Positions 35,492 to 43,667 of a stretch of 64,000 nt of DNA are shown piece after piece. Made by a program: the position numbers and the translations under genes. The notes beneath the pieces were generated by a model. It saw only the letters and a program-made list of their open reading frames with translations, was not told the DNA's origin and did no database searches. Source of the DNA: Haladaptatus litoreus (GTDB taxonomy: Archaea > Halobacteriota > Halobacteria > Halobacteriales > Haladaptataceae); NCBI RefSeq assembly GCF_900156425.1, contig NZ_FTNO01000001.1, forward strand, positions 434,001-498,000. Reading direction: 5' to 3'. Each line of letters starts with the position of its first letter. Within the stretch, counting starts at the first letter, position 1.

Positions 35492-36301
35492 TCACGCAGT
35501 TGGGTCGTTGCGGCGTTTCGTCCACGACTCACTCCCGAACTTGGTTCGTGCGTGCTCGCGCGCACGAACCAACTCATCCTCCATCCATTCGTCTTCCTCC
35601 GCGTCTCCCCACTCCTGAAGCGCGGATTCGACCGCGCTGACAGCATCAGCGCGGTCGATGCTGACCTGCTCGTTTATCGTCGTCACGCGCTCGTGGAACG
35701 TCTCGGGTGTCGTCTCGGGATTCGAAAACGTCGAAAGATGGCGTTCTGCGTCGAGGGCGAACTTCAACGACCCGTGTTGGATGACGGCGTCTTTCCGCCG
35801 GTACTGGGCGTTGCCGCTGATTTTCCGCCCTCCCGCTACCACGTCGTGCGCGGGATGCAGTTCGCGCAGGTAGCACGCAGGTTGGTGGATGACCGGCAGT
35901 TTCTCCTCGGTGAACTTCGCGTTCACGCCCATGCGCTCGAAGGCGTCGAAGATGGGTTCACAGAGCAGTTCGTAGGTTTCCATCAGATTCCCCGGCAGTT
36001 CCTCCGCGGGCGCGATGATGGAGTAGGAGATCTCGCCGTAGTTGTCGTGATAGATGCCGCCGCCGCCGGTTGGTCGCCGCGTGACGGTGATGTTCTCGTT
36101 TTCGCAGAACTCCCAATCGACCGTTTCTGGGTCTTGTCGATAGCCCAGCGACAGCGTACTCGGCTTCCAGCGATACACGCGCAGGGTTCGCGGGCCGCCT
36201 TCTGCCGCGGTTTCGGCCGCAATTTCGTCCAGCGCCATGTTCAGCGGGCCGTCCCACGACTCCTCTCGAATCAACCGCCAGTCCCTCTCCGCCAGCGTCA
36301 T
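35492..36301 (-). CDS. lplA: Lipoate-protein ligase A-like enzyme
   Basis: Attaches lipoate to E2 or glycine-cleavage H proteins. The 269 residues contain the cofactor transferase fold: WRLIREESWDGPLNMALDE, the conserved RRPTGGGGIYHD loop (about 75-86) and the catalytic-lysine segment GGRKISGNAQYRR. The last about 45 residues (EWGDAEEDEWMEDELV...) are an acidic, low-complexity extension not typical of LplA, and their coding DNA holds a 12-bp perfect inverted repeat. It converges on, and in the extended frame overlaps, the broken peroxiredoxin gene. Confidence 0.92.
   Translation of the reverse strand: MTLAERDWRLIREESWDGPLNMALDEIAAETAAEGGPRTLRVYRWKPSTLSLGYRQDPETVDWEFCENENITVTRRPTGGGGIYHDNYGEISYSIIAPAEELPGNLMETYELLCEPIFDAFERMGVNAKFTEEKLPVIHQPACYLRELHPAHDVVAGGRKISGNAQYRRKDAVIQHGSLKFALDAERHLSTFSNPETTPETFHERVTTINEQVSIDRADAVSAVESALQEWGDAEEDEWMEDELVRAREHARTKFGSESWTKRRNDPTA
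35541..35572. repeat. 12-bp perfect inverted repeat in the lplA C-terminal coding region
   Basis: TTGGTTCGTGCG (35541-35552) and CGCACGAACCAA (35561-35572) flank 8 nt. It encodes part of ELVRAREHARTKF at the C terminus of lplA and sits between the ends of two convergent genes, so it could act as a bidirectional RNA stem at the transcript ends. Confidence 0.8.
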
Positions 36302-36347
36302 GCTGGAGGATTAGAAGGGGTCGGGCAAAGCGATTGCGGACGAGCGA

Positions 36348-37661
36348 TTACCGTGTCGTCTGTCCCCGAACGAAGACCACGTCAACGACGATGTCTTGGT
36401 CAATGTGAAAGGGACCGGCGCTGACCTGTCCCGTCGATTGTGTTAGACGGTTATCAATGCGCTGTGCCATGTCCGGTGGCAGTTGCTCGTTCGGGCCATG
36501 CGTCACGATAACTGTCACCTCTGCCGGGTCGTTGAGAAGCACGTCGTCGATGTCGTAGTCGACGCTGACCGATTCGACTTCCATATCGCCGAATTGACCG
36601 CTGTCGAACATCGCTTCGATTTCGTTGTTCGCATCGGTTTCGACGCTTCCGACTGCGAAGGACGCCGCCGAAATGGTGCCGAGAACGATTGAGAGGAACA
36701 CGAGACTGAGGGCGATTGTCGCAATGCGAATGCGGACTGCCCTGCGGGCCTGTGTTGCCTGCTCGCTTTCTTCGGGCCGGTAGCCAGCAATCCACAACAA
36801 AATGAGCGCCGAGAGGTTGATAGCGAGCAGGTTCACTAGCACGAGGACGCCCGCAGTGAGGACGACGCCGGAGTACCCCCACGCGAGGCCGAGTCCTGCG
36901 GTAGCCGCAGGTGGGATGAGTGCAACCGCGATGGCGACGCCGACGAGTGCCGACCCGGTTCCACGGATGATGCTCACGGCACCGGCGATACCCGAACCCA
37001 ATGCCAGAAAGAGCGAGAGAAAATTCGGTGAGGTTCGCTCTAGCACCTGTGGAATCGTTCGAATATCGACCGGTGGTAAAAAGACGGTATCTTTCAGGAA
37101 CAGTCCGAACACAGCGGCGGCGGCGATTGCTGCAAGGAGACCGGTCACCTGTAGTGTCACACCGCGAGAAGTCATCTCGCGGTCGGCGAGAACCGCCCCG
37201 ACACTGGCCGAGATGGCGGGCCCCATCAGCGGCGCGATGACCATCGCACCGATGATGGTTGCCGCCGAATCGAGCAACAGGCCTGTCGTCGCAATGAGCG
37301 TACTCACGATGAGGAAGATGAAGAACGTCGAGGCGGCGGGCGCGAGGTCTTCGGACCGTGCGATGAGTTCGTCACGCGAGATGCGATAGCCGCTGTATCT
37401 CTCTTTCAAACTCCCGAGTTTCTCGGAGACGACCGTCTCCGTCGACATGACGATGGTGTAGGAGTCTTCTTTGATGCCAGCCGCGTACAACTGGTCGAGT
37501 ACGGGTTCGACGCCGGTTTCGGGTACCGGGAACGAAACCAGTGCCTCGAAGTCACCGCGACCCGTTTCCTCCCAGACTGCGTAATCTATTCCCTCCTCGT
37601 CGAGTACCGAGAGTACGTCAGACCGGCGTCCTTCCGGAATGAGCACCTGAACGAGACGCAT
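36348..37661 (-). CDS. DUF389/TIGR00341-family membrane protein
   Basis: A 437-residue protein with an N-terminal ACT-like cytoplasmic domain (MRLVQVLIPEGRRSDVLSVL, about 1-80) and then about six transmembrane helices containing the DUF389 core: ATIIGAMVIAPLMGPAISASVGAVLADREM, SGIAGAVSIIRGTGSALVGVAIAVALIPPAATAGLGLAWG. A soluble C-terminal domain (about 340-437) ends with PFHIDQDIVVDVVFVRGQ. The family is widespread in haloarchaea and of unknown function; an association with transport or with salt stress has been guessed only. Confidence 0.9.
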   Translation of the reverse strand: MRLVQVLIPEGRRSDVLSVLDEEGIDYAVWEETGRGDFEALVSFPVPETGVEPVLDQLYAAGIKEDSYTIVMSTETVVSEKLGSLKERYSGYRISRDELIARSEDLAPAASTFFIFLIVSTLIATTGLLLDSAATIIGAMVIAPLMGPAISASVGAVLADREMTSRGVTLQVTGLLAAIAAAAVFGLFLKDTVFLPPVDIRTIPQVLERTSPNFLSLFLALGSGIAGAVSIIRGTGSALVGVAIAVALIPPAATAGLGLAWGYSGVVLTAGVLVLVNLLAINLSALILLWIAGYRPEESEQATQARRAVRIRIATIALSLVFLSIVLGTISAASFAVGSVETDANNEIEAMFDSGQFGDMEVESVSVDYDIDDVLLNDPAEVTVIVTHGPNEQLPPDMAQRIDNRLTQSTGQVSAGPFHIDQDIVVDVVFVRGQTTR

Positions 37662-37682
37662 GCCCCATATATGATCTCAGAG

Positions 37683-37700
37683 TATATAATTTATCTGAAA
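37683..37700 (-). promoter_or_regulatory. TATA box for the DUF389 gene
   Basis: The minus strand reads aaattatatact, 22-38 nt before the ATG at 37661, the right place for a leaderless promoter. The 60 bp beyond are unusually AT-rich for this genome. Confidence 0.5.
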
Positions 37701-37842
37701 TTATAATTAACATATAATTTTGATTTTGAAATTACGGTCGAACACGACGGTTGACTTCGACCACGTAAGATGGATTTCTCGGAAGACATCACGTTCCCGA
37801 CGATTCGATAGCGGTATCTCGGCATCGTGAGAGTGTCCCGTT

Positions 37843-38280
37843 ATGAACGACTCCCAGTCCGGACTCCTCCACCACGTCGAACTGTACGCCTCCGATTTCG
37901 AACCCTCGGCTACGTTTTGGGGGTGGCTACTCGGCGACCTCGACTATTCCGTCTATCAGGACTGGGATGGCGGTCGGTCGTGGAAACGCGGCCCGACCTA
38001 CATCGTTCTCGTGCAAGCCAACGAGAAATATCTGGACGAACCATACCATCGCTGTCGCCCCGGCCTGAACCATCTCGCGTTTCACGCGGAATCGCGCGAA
38101 CAAGTAGACGAACTGACCGCGAAGCTCCGGGAGCGCGACGTGCCGATTCTGTACGAAGATGACCATCCGTTCGCGGGTGGGGAGGACCACTACGCGGTGT
38201 ATTTCGAAGACCCCGAAAGAATGAAAGTTGAACTCATCGCGCCGAAAAGTCAGCAAATTGGACGGAACGGTGGGCGCTGA
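37843..38280 (+). CDS. VOC (glyoxalase/bleomycin resistance) superfamily protein
   Basis: A 145-residue VOC-fold protein: LLHHVELYASDFEPSATFWGWLLGDL opens the first module and GLNHLAFHAESREQVDELTAKLRERDV the second, closing in HYAVYFEDPERMKVELIAP. The paired metal-site histidine and glutamate pattern (HH..., NHLAF, ...KVELI) is kept. Substrate cannot be inferred; roles range from glyoxalase to dioxygenase or drug binding. It converges on the aminotransferase gene with only a few bases between. Confidence 0.83.
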   Translation: MNDSQSGLLHHVELYASDFEPSATFWGWLLGDLDYSVYQDWDGGRSWKRGPTYIVLVQANEKYLDEPYHRCRPGLNHLAFHAESREQVDELTAKLRERDVPILYEDDHPFAGGEDHYAVYFEDPERMKVELIAPKSQQIGRNGGR

Positions 38281-38286
38281 TAGCGC

Positions 38287-39426
38287 CTACTGTTCTCGAA
38301 CGAACGTCTCGATTCTGTTCATGGCCTCCCGAAGGTCAGCCATTCCGGTCGCGTAGGAGACGCGAAGGTGGCCGTTGCCACCTTTTCCGAAGGCGCTTCC
38401 CGGGACGACGGCAACGCCTTGCTCGCGGAGGAGGTCTTCAGCGAATGCTTCGTCATCGCCGTCACAGGCCGGAAAGGCGTAAAACGCGCCACTCGCGTCG
38501 AAGCAGTCCAGACCCATCTCGTCGAACCGCGAGAGGACGAATCTCCGGCGGCGATTGTACTCGTCGCGCATCTCGATGACTTCGTCCTCACAATTCCGGA
38601 GTGCTTCTAGCGCGGCGTACTGGGCGGTCACGGGTGCCGACAGCATCGAATACTGGTGGATGCGGTTCATCGCGTTGATTGCATCTTCGGGGCCGAGGGC
38701 GTAGCCCAACCGCAAGCCAGTCATCGCGTAGGCCTTCGAAAATCCGTTGAAGACGATAGTTCGTTCGCGCATCCCCGGCAGGGTCGCAATCGACGTGTGT
38801 TCCCCGGCGTAGGTCAGTGCGGCGTAAATCTCGTCCGAGAGGACGAACAGGTCGTTTTCCCGCACAAAATCCGCCACCTCCGCGAGTTCGTCCTGGCTCA
38901 TCGTCGCGCCAGTGGGATTGTTTGGATAGCAGAGGACGAGTGCTTCGGCCTCTTTTGCACCTGCTTTTTCGAGAGCTTCGCGGGTCAGCACGAACTCGTC
39001 GTCCGCGGTGGTCGGTACCGAAATTGGGTCGCCGCCAGCGAAGGTGACGCCGGGGACGTAGGAGATGTACGACGGTTGCGGAATCGCAACCCCGTCGCCG
39101 GGATTGACCAACGCCCGCATCGCGAGGTCTATTGCTTCGCTGGCTCCCGCAGTTACCAGAATTTCCTCGTTCGGTTCGTAGTTCAAATCGTATCGCTGGA
39201 CGTGGTCAGCAATCGCTTCCCGCAAATCATTTCGCCCGCGGTTGGCCGTGTAGGACGTTTTCCCGCGTTCCAGTGCGTCGATTGCGGCGGTGCGCGCCGA
39301 CCACGGTGCGGAGAAGTCCGGTTCGCCGACGCCCAGCGAGATGATGTCGTCGCGCTCTTCCGCGAGTTCGAAAAAGCGACGAATCCCCGACGGCGGAACC
39401 CGTTCGACGCGGTCTGCCGGTTTCAT
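38287..39426 (-). CDS. PLP-dependent class I aminotransferase
   Basis: A 379-residue fold-type I aminotransferase of the aspartate/aromatic family. The substrate/PLP region shows LGVGEPDFSAP, the PLP-phosphate and ring contacts VTAGASEAIDLAMRAL and CYPNNPTGATMS, DEIYAAL, and the Schiff-base lysine in NGFSKAYAMTGLRLGY. The C-terminal arginine motif is in HLRVSYATG. It overlaps the Lrp regulator by four bases (ATGA), so amino acid metabolism and an Lrp sensor are translationally linked. Confidence 0.92.
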   Translation of the reverse strand: MKPADRVERVPPSGIRRFFELAEERDDIISLGVGEPDFSAPWSARTAAIDALERGKTSYTANRGRNDLREAIADHVQRYDLNYEPNEEILVTAGASEAIDLAMRALVNPGDGVAIPQPSYISYVPGVTFAGGDPISVPTTADDEFVLTREALEKAGAKEAEALVLCYPNNPTGATMSQDELAEVADFVRENDLFVLSDEIYAALTYAGEHTSIATLPGMRERTIVFNGFSKAYAMTGLRLGYALGPEDAINAMNRIHQYSMLSAPVTAQYAALEALRNCEDEVIEMRDEYNRRRRFVLSRFDEMGLDCFDASGAFYAFPACDGDDEAFAEDLLREQGVAVVPGSAFGKGGNGHLRVSYATGMADLREAMNRIETFVREQ

Positions 39427-39911
39427 GGTGAGACGGACAGGCGGTCGTCTTCGTCGCGGTCGTCGAACTCGATGCCGCGTTTCTTGTACGTCTCCATCAC
39501 GAAATGCGTGACCGTTTGGGTCACTTCCGGAATCGGCGCGATTTGCTCCGCGACGAAGTTCGACACGTCGTGCATCGACTCGCCTTCTACGTCGAGGGCG
39601 AAATCGTAGTTTCCGCTAACCAACCGCAGCGATGCGACCTCCGGAAACTTCGCAATTCGGCGTGCGATTTGCTCGTAGCCGGTTTCGCGGTCGAGTTCCA
39701 CGTTCAACTCGACTTTCGCCTCAACGTGTTCGTCAGCGACGTTGCTCCAGTCCACGACTGCCTGATAACCTCGGACGGCGCCCTCGGATTCGAGGGCTGC
39801 AATCCGCGATTCGATTTCCGATTCCGAAAGGCCAGTTTGACGCGCGAGGTCAGCAGTGTCCTCGCGGGCGTTCGACAGCAGGAGCGACAGTAGTTCCCGT
39901 TTCGCGTCCAT
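39423..39911 (-). CDS. Lrp/AsnC-family transcriptional regulator
   Basis: A 162-residue Lrp-type protein: N-terminal winged helix (MDAKRELLSLLLSNAREDTADLARQTGLSESEIESRI) and C-terminal RAM/ACT-like domain (VEAKVELNVELDRETGYEQIARRI, KFPEVASLRLVSGNYDFALDVEG). It would bind an amino acid and control nearby genes. The start at 39911 is chosen because the frame is open for 42 more residues that are untypical. Its stop overlaps the aminotransferase start by ATGA; the regulator probably senses a product or substrate of that enzyme. Confidence 0.9.
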   Translation of the reverse strand: MDAKRELLSLLLSNAREDTADLARQTGLSESEIESRIAALESEGAVRGYQAVVDWSNVADEHVEAKVELNVELDRETGYEQIARRIAKFPEVASLRLVSGNYDFALDVEGESMHDVSNFVAEQIAPIPEVTQTVTHFVMETYKKRGIEFDDRDEDDRLSVSP

Positions 39912-40095
39912 GAACGTTCTGTGAGTGGGAGATACAAGAATCTGGCCGCACCTGACAGTCCGTTGTCGCAGTATCCGGATTTCATATCGCAGTATTTGGT
40001 TTATTTGGCGTGGACATGCGCTACACACCACATCCAATCACGAACTGAAAGCCGTGGCGCAAGCCCCTTACGCTACGGACGAGTAGACGAAGTCG

Positions 40096-41013
40096 ATGGT
40101 TCGGAACGTCGCGCCAGAGATGGCCGAGTTGGAGCAAGCGGATTTCTACTTGCTCTCCGGCGTCGAGCAGGGGATGCGCTTTAGCGAGTGGGTTCAAAAG
40201 GAGAAAATCCCGAACTTCTCGCGGTTGACCGCCGAGGAAGTGGACTACCGAATCGACCGCTGTCTCGACCGCGAACTGCTCCAGCGCAAAACGATTCAGT
40301 ACGAAGGCTACACGCTCACCTTCGAGGGATACGACGCGCTGGCGCTCCGAACGTTTTCGCAACGCGATACGATTCAGGGCGTCGGCTCGCCGCTCGGCGT
40401 CGGCAAGGAAAGCGACGTGTACGAAGTCCAGTCGTTCCGCCCGCTCGCGCTGAAATACCACCGCGAGGGGTACACGAACTTCCGCGAAGTGATGAAAGAG
40501 CGCGATTACACCTCCGACCGAGAGCACGTTTCGTGGCTCTACACGGCGCGGAAAGCCGCCGAACGGGAGCACGACATCCTCGAAGCGCTCTACCCGGACG
40601 TGAACGTTCCTCGGCCAATCGACCACAACCGCCACGCAATCGTGATGGAGAAAGTCGATGGCGTCGAACTCGCTCGTGCGAAATTCGAAGACCCGCAGGT
40701 CGTGCCGGTGTTAGACCTCATTCTGGGGGAGATGGCCGAGGCCTACGACCGCGGATACGTCCACGCGGACATGAGCGAGTACAACGTGTTCGTCAATAGC
40801 GAAGGCGTCACGGTGTTCGACTGGCCGCAGGCCGTGCCGACCGACCACCAGAACGCGCCGGAGTTCTTGGAGCGCGACGTGCGAAACGTCGTCGGGTATT
40901 TCCGGCGGAAATACCCTCAAATCATCGGCGAGGTGGACGTTCCGAGCGTTGCTGAAGCAATTATCGATAGTGAGTTCGAATCGGTGCGCGACCATTCGGA
41001 CGACGAACAGTAG
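40096..41013 (+). CDS. rio2: RIO2-type atypical protein kinase
   Basis: Archaeal RIO2, which works in ribosome small-subunit maturation. The 305 residues start with the family's winged-helix domain (about 1-85: MRFSEWVQKEKIPNFSRLTAEEVDYRIDRCL), then the kinase fold with a Gly-rich GVGKESDVYEVQSF, the catalytic loop YVHADMSEYNVF and the metal-binding VFDWPQ. The C-terminal tail is charged. The call is firm from motif order and length. Confidence 0.96.
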   Translation: MVRNVAPEMAELEQADFYLLSGVEQGMRFSEWVQKEKIPNFSRLTAEEVDYRIDRCLDRELLQRKTIQYEGYTLTFEGYDALALRTFSQRDTIQGVGSPLGVGKESDVYEVQSFRPLALKYHREGYTNFREVMKERDYTSDREHVSWLYTARKAAEREHDILEALYPDVNVPRPIDHNRHAIVMEKVDGVELARAKFEDPQVVPVLDLILGEMAEAYDRGYVHADMSEYNVFVNSEGVTVFDWPQAVPTDHQNAPEFLERDVRNVVGYFRRKYPQIIGEVDVPSVAEAIIDSEFESVRDHSDDEQ

Positions 41014-41039
41014 CGTCGCAACTGCTGGGTGTTCTGTGT

Positions 41040-41060
41040 TCTAAAAAAACGGAGTGGCGG
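41040..41060 (-). terminator. Oligo-T terminator after DUF1328
   Basis: Just past the DUF1328 stop codon the minus strand reads a run of seven T (ccgtttttttag). This is a clear archaeal U-tract termination site, between the convergent RIO2 and DUF1328 genes. Confidence 0.6.
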
Positions 41061-41213
41061 TCACAGCACGAACGAAACTATCGCCAACACAAGGAAGATG
41101 ATGACCAACCATTTCGCAATGTCCATCGACAGCCCGGCGACTCCGCCCGCGCCCATCACCCCCGCGACGATTGCGAGGACGAAAAAGGCGATTGCGAGTT
41201 CGAGGATTGCCAT
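41061..41213 (-). CDS. DUF1328-family small membrane protein
   Basis: Frame from ATG 41213 to TGA 41061-41063 encodes 50 residues starting [35 protein letters not shown] and continuing with a second helix [15 protein letters not shown]. Two transmembrane helices around a G-A-G-G-V-A-G turn are the DUF1328 (YtjA-like) signature. Often linked to envelope or osmotic stress in bacteria; role unknown here. Followed by an oligo-T tract. Confidence 0.85.
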   Translation of the reverse strand: MAILELAIAFFVLAIVAGVMGAGGVAGLSMDIAKWLVIIFLVLAIVSFVL

Positions 41214-41370
41214 CAGTGCACCACCTCACTGGATTCGTATCGGAGCACGAAGCTCATGTGTGAAGTAACGCCTCCCAGTGGCTTTCCGGTGTGGGCTGAA
41301 ATAGCAAGGTGCAGATACGGTTTGTGGCCACATGCTGACTCAGGATGTAAAACCGCGCGAAAGACGAAGG

Positions 41371-41378
41371 CCTTAAAC
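41371..41378 (+). promoter_or_regulatory. Candidate TATA box for rpl15e
   Basis: The sequence ccttaaaccc lies about 140 nt before the L15e start. A start site about 25 nt downstream (near 41396) would give a leader of about 118 nt, unusually long for this organism, and it would contain the branched structure at 41419-41506. Confidence 0.4.
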
Positions 41379-41418
41379 CCGCGAATAGGGAATCTCCAGT
41401 AACTCGCTGGTCAACGGG

Positions 41419-41506
41419 CACCAGTGGGCACCTGCAATCGCAGGACGGAATGTGGCGAGCGGGATTCTGCGAATCCCGCTCGCTGAACCACTCAACGCCC
41501 GTGGTG
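41419..41506 (+). promoter_or_regulatory. Candidate structured 5' leader of rpl15e
   Basis: Can fold as a multi-branch structure. A closing stem pairs CACC/GGGC (41419-41422, 41426-41429) with GCCC/GGTG (41497-41500, 41503-41506). Hairpin 1 is CCTGC-aatc-GCAGG (41431-41444). Hairpin 2 is a perfect 12-bp stem, GCGAGCGGGATT with AATCCCGCTCGC (41455-41466 and 41472-41483), extendable by GTGG/CCAC. It ends eight nt before the ATG, as expected of an r-protein leader that could bind L15e or rRNA-like ligand. Confidence 0.45.
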
Positions 41507-41513
41507 ATAGACC

Positions 41514-42104
41514 ATGGCAAAAAGTTTCTATTCCCACATCCGAGACGCATGGAAAGACCCGGACGACGGCAAGCTCGCCGAACTCCAGTGGCAGCGAAAA
41601 CAGGACTGGCGTAAACAAGGCGCAATCGAGCGCATCGAGCGCCCAACTCGACTCGACCGTGCCCGCTCGCTCGGCTACAAAGCCAAGCAGGGCATCGTCG
41701 TCGTGCGCGCAAGCGTCCGCAAAGGTGGCGCACGCAAACAGCGCCACAAAGCAGGCCGCCGTTCCAAACGGCAGGGTGTCAATCGCCTCGGTCGGCGCAA
41801 GAACATCCAGCGCATCGCCGAGGAGCGCGTGAGCAAGAAGCACCCGAACCTTCGTGTGCTCAACTCCTACTGGGTCGGTGAAGACGGGAGCCAGAAATGG
41901 CACGAAGTGATTCTCGTTGACCCCGAACACCCCGCCATCCAGAACGACGACGACCTGAACTGGATTTGCGACGATTCGCACCGTGGCCGCGCACAGCGTG
42001 GCCTCACGAGCGCAGGCCAGAGCAACCGTGGCCTGCAACAGCGCGGAAAGGGTACCGAACACACCCGTCCGAGCAACTCGAAAGGCAAAGGCCGCGGTAA
42101 GTAA
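41514..42104 (+). CDS. rpl15e: 50S ribosomal protein L15e
   Basis: A component of the large subunit shared by archaea and eukaryotes. The 196 residues begin [21 protein letters not shown] and have the family's basic segments ([38 protein letters not shown]-like [17 protein letters not shown]) and the [25 protein letters not shown] core. The C terminus is basic and Gly/Arg-rich, a clear exception to the acidic proteome. The mRNA probably carries a structured leader. Confidence 0.98.
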   Translation: MAKSFYSHIRDAWKDPDDGKLAELQWQRKQDWRKQGAIERIERPTRLDRARSLGYKAKQGIVVVRASVRKGGARKQRHKAGRRSKRQGVNRLGRRKNIQRIAEERVSKKHPNLRVLNSYWVGEDGSQKWHEVILVDPEHPAIQNDDDLNWICDDSHRGRAQRGLTSAGQSNRGLQQRGKGTEHTRPSNSKGKGRGK

Positions 42105-42121
42105 CGCCGGTCGCAGTTCCT

Positions 42122-42136
42122 CGTCGGTTTTATTTG
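42122..42136 (+). terminator. Oligo-T terminator after rpl15e
   Basis: T-rich cggttttatttg about 20 nt after the rpl15e stop codon, suitable as a U-tract termination site. Confidence 0.4.
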
Positions 42137-42325
42137 ACTCGATGCGATTGCTTAGCGACTGGTTTTTAGCGATGATACTCAATATGGCCGTTTTCGGGGT
42201 GCTCTGAGAGTGTGTCGCTGTTTTCGCTGTGTAGTCTGCAGTCGCAGATTCAGTCCGATAAACTACATTCCGCAATATGAAACTACTATTTCGAGAATGA
42301 TACGATGTGGCGATGTACTCGTCCG

Positions 42326-42973
42326 TTACTGCGTTTCCGTCATTTTGTTCTCCCTCGGGTCACCGAGAGCATCTTTTATGATTTCTCCTTCCGCCCGGTG
42401 GAGAACGCCGCTTATCACCGATTTGTTCACATCGAGTTCCTCGGCGAGGGTCGTAAGCGAGCACGTTCGTGGATTGTCGTAGTATCCGCGTTCGATAGCG
42501 ACTGTAAGAATTTCCCGTTGGCGAGCAGTGAGCGAATCGGTGACATCGTATCCGTCCGTGATGGATTGGACGTGATACTCGACGTTTCGTTCGTCGAGTG
42601 ACTTCCACATCGCTGCCATCTTCGATTCCGGCATTACAAATTCGATGAAGAGATAGCCATCCCGAGCGACGACAGGAGTGGTCGGATGATATTCGATGTC
42701 TTCGGAGACAAAATACCCCTCCGGCGGTTGACCCTCTGTCGTTACGACGACCGTGCTGTCGTCCGTGTGTAACACTTCTACAGTCCCCATGTCCCATTGC
42801 TCCAGTGCGTCTCGAACGAATCGCTCTGGGTCGTCGGTCCGAATTTCCAGCACGCTACAGACTCCCTCGTCGGTCGGGTAATTCGCCAAAAATCGGATAA
42901 TCGTGTCCGGAAATTGTTCCGCCACGGCTTTCATATCCGGCATCGGGCCGACTTTGAGACGTACTCGTGGCAT
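42326..42973 (-). CDS. Bat-like HTH-10 transcriptional regulator
   Basis: A 215-residue regulator with a Bat-type N-terminal alpha/beta sensing domain (about 1-150: MPRVRLKVGPMPDMKAVAEQFPDTIIRFLA..., EGVCSVLEIRTDDPERFVRDALEQW) and a C-terminal HTH_10 (LTARQREILTVAIERGYYDNPRTCSLTTLAEELDVNKSVISGVL). No PAS or GAF domain. It starts 38 nt from a TGAACATGTTTA palindrome on its own promoter, shared by three neighbouring genes, so it is the best candidate regulator of the local regulon and likely autoregulates. The effector is unknown. Confidence 0.9.
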   Translation of the reverse strand: MPRVRLKVGPMPDMKAVAEQFPDTIIRFLANYPTDEGVCSVLEIRTDDPERFVRDALEQWDMGTVEVLHTDDSTVVVTTEGQPPEGYFVSEDIEYHPTTPVVARDGYLFIEFVMPESKMAAMWKSLDERNVEYHVQSITDGYDVTDSLTARQREILTVAIERGYYDNPRTCSLTTLAEELDVNKSVISGVLHRAEGEIIKDALGDPRENKMTETQ

Positions 42974-43010
42974 GGGAGTCCTTGGAATCGAATGCTAATG
43001 GAGATGGAGG

Positions 43011-43022
43011 TGAACATGTTTA
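43011..43022 (-). promoter_or_regulatory. Palindromic operator copy 1 (regulator promoter)
   Basis: TGAACATGTTTA, core AACATGTT. Its centre lies about 43.5 nt upstream of the Bat-like regulator's ATG (42973), just upstream of the expected TATA position. The core is shared with the copies at 43101 and 45444, and ACATGTTCA with 46026. Confidence 0.55.
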
Positions 43023-43100
43023 CGTGTTCGTCTGGTTCGGTGTCGGCTTTCTGTGGATCGTCATCGACAAGTCCGAGATTGCTTCGCTTCCGTCGTGGGG

Positions 43101-43111
43101 CAACATGTTCA
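43101..43111 (+). promoter_or_regulatory. Palindromic operator copy 2 (DUF6220-like gene promoter)
   Basis: CAACATGTTCA, core AACATGTT, centred about 44.5 nt before the proposed GTG start (43150) of the membrane protein gene; followed by an A/T-rich TATA-like aaaattttctttcat. Confidence 0.55.
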
Positions 43112-43149
43112 CGAAAATTTTCTTTCATATCTCCGCAAATCCTCTCTAT

Positions 43150-43572
43150 GTGGCGTATTCAGAACGTGTGGAGAAGACGACCGAAAGCGAAAGCACGACG
43201 ACACGAGTTCGGTGGGCGAGATACTGCTACCTCGGAACGGCAGTTCTCCTCACCCTCGCGGTGCTCATTCAGATATACATCGCGGGAATGGCGGTGTTCA
43301 TCGACCCAGCACGGTGGAGTTCACACGTCGCGTTCGGAAACGTTCTCCCGGTGTTCCTCGCGCTGTTGTTCGTGCTTGCCTTCCTCGGTCGGCTTTCACG
43401 AACCCACAAGGGACTTCCCGTCCTCATCTTCGTCCTGTTTTTCGTCCAGTTCAGCACTGCGCACCGATTTGGGTCGCTGGTGGGAGCAGTCCACCCCGTG
43501 AACGCAGTGTTGATATTCTGGCTGTCAACAGTCACGATACAGCGCGCATGGCGATGGACTGGGGCGAAGTAG
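43150..43572 (+). CDS. DUF6220-like four-helix membrane protein
   Basis: About 140 residues with four transmembrane helices: YCYLGTAVLLTLAVLIQIYIAGMAVF, SHVAFGNVLPVFLALLFVLAFL, GLPVLIFVLFFVQFST and PVNAVLIFWLSTVTIQRAWRW. Layout (ARxxYLgta..Q..lAGmavF, H..fG) resembles the DUF6220 family. The frame is open back to 42967, but I prefer GTG 43150 because an AACATGTT operator and a TATA-like sequence then fall at the right distances, and the upstream residues overlap the regulator's promoter. Function unknown. Confidence 0.72.
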   Translation: MAYSERVEKTTESESTTTRVRWARYCYLGTAVLLTLAVLIQIYIAGMAVFIDPARWSSHVAFGNVLPVFLALLFVLAFLGRLSRTHKGLPVLIFVLFFVQFSTAHRFGSLVGAVHPVNAVLIFWLSTVTIQRAWRWTGAK

Positions 43573-43667
43573 GTTCCCTGACGAGTCTCACACAATGACA
43601 ATACCAAGACAAAAACGAACGACGAAACTCGAAACGGCTATGAAAAATCGCGGTCGGCAATCGAACA

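Noticed and set aside
42967-43149. Extended N terminus of the DUF6220-like protein
   Set aside because: The 61 extra residues overlap the regulator's promoter, contain two operator copies and do not look like a membrane-protein N terminus.
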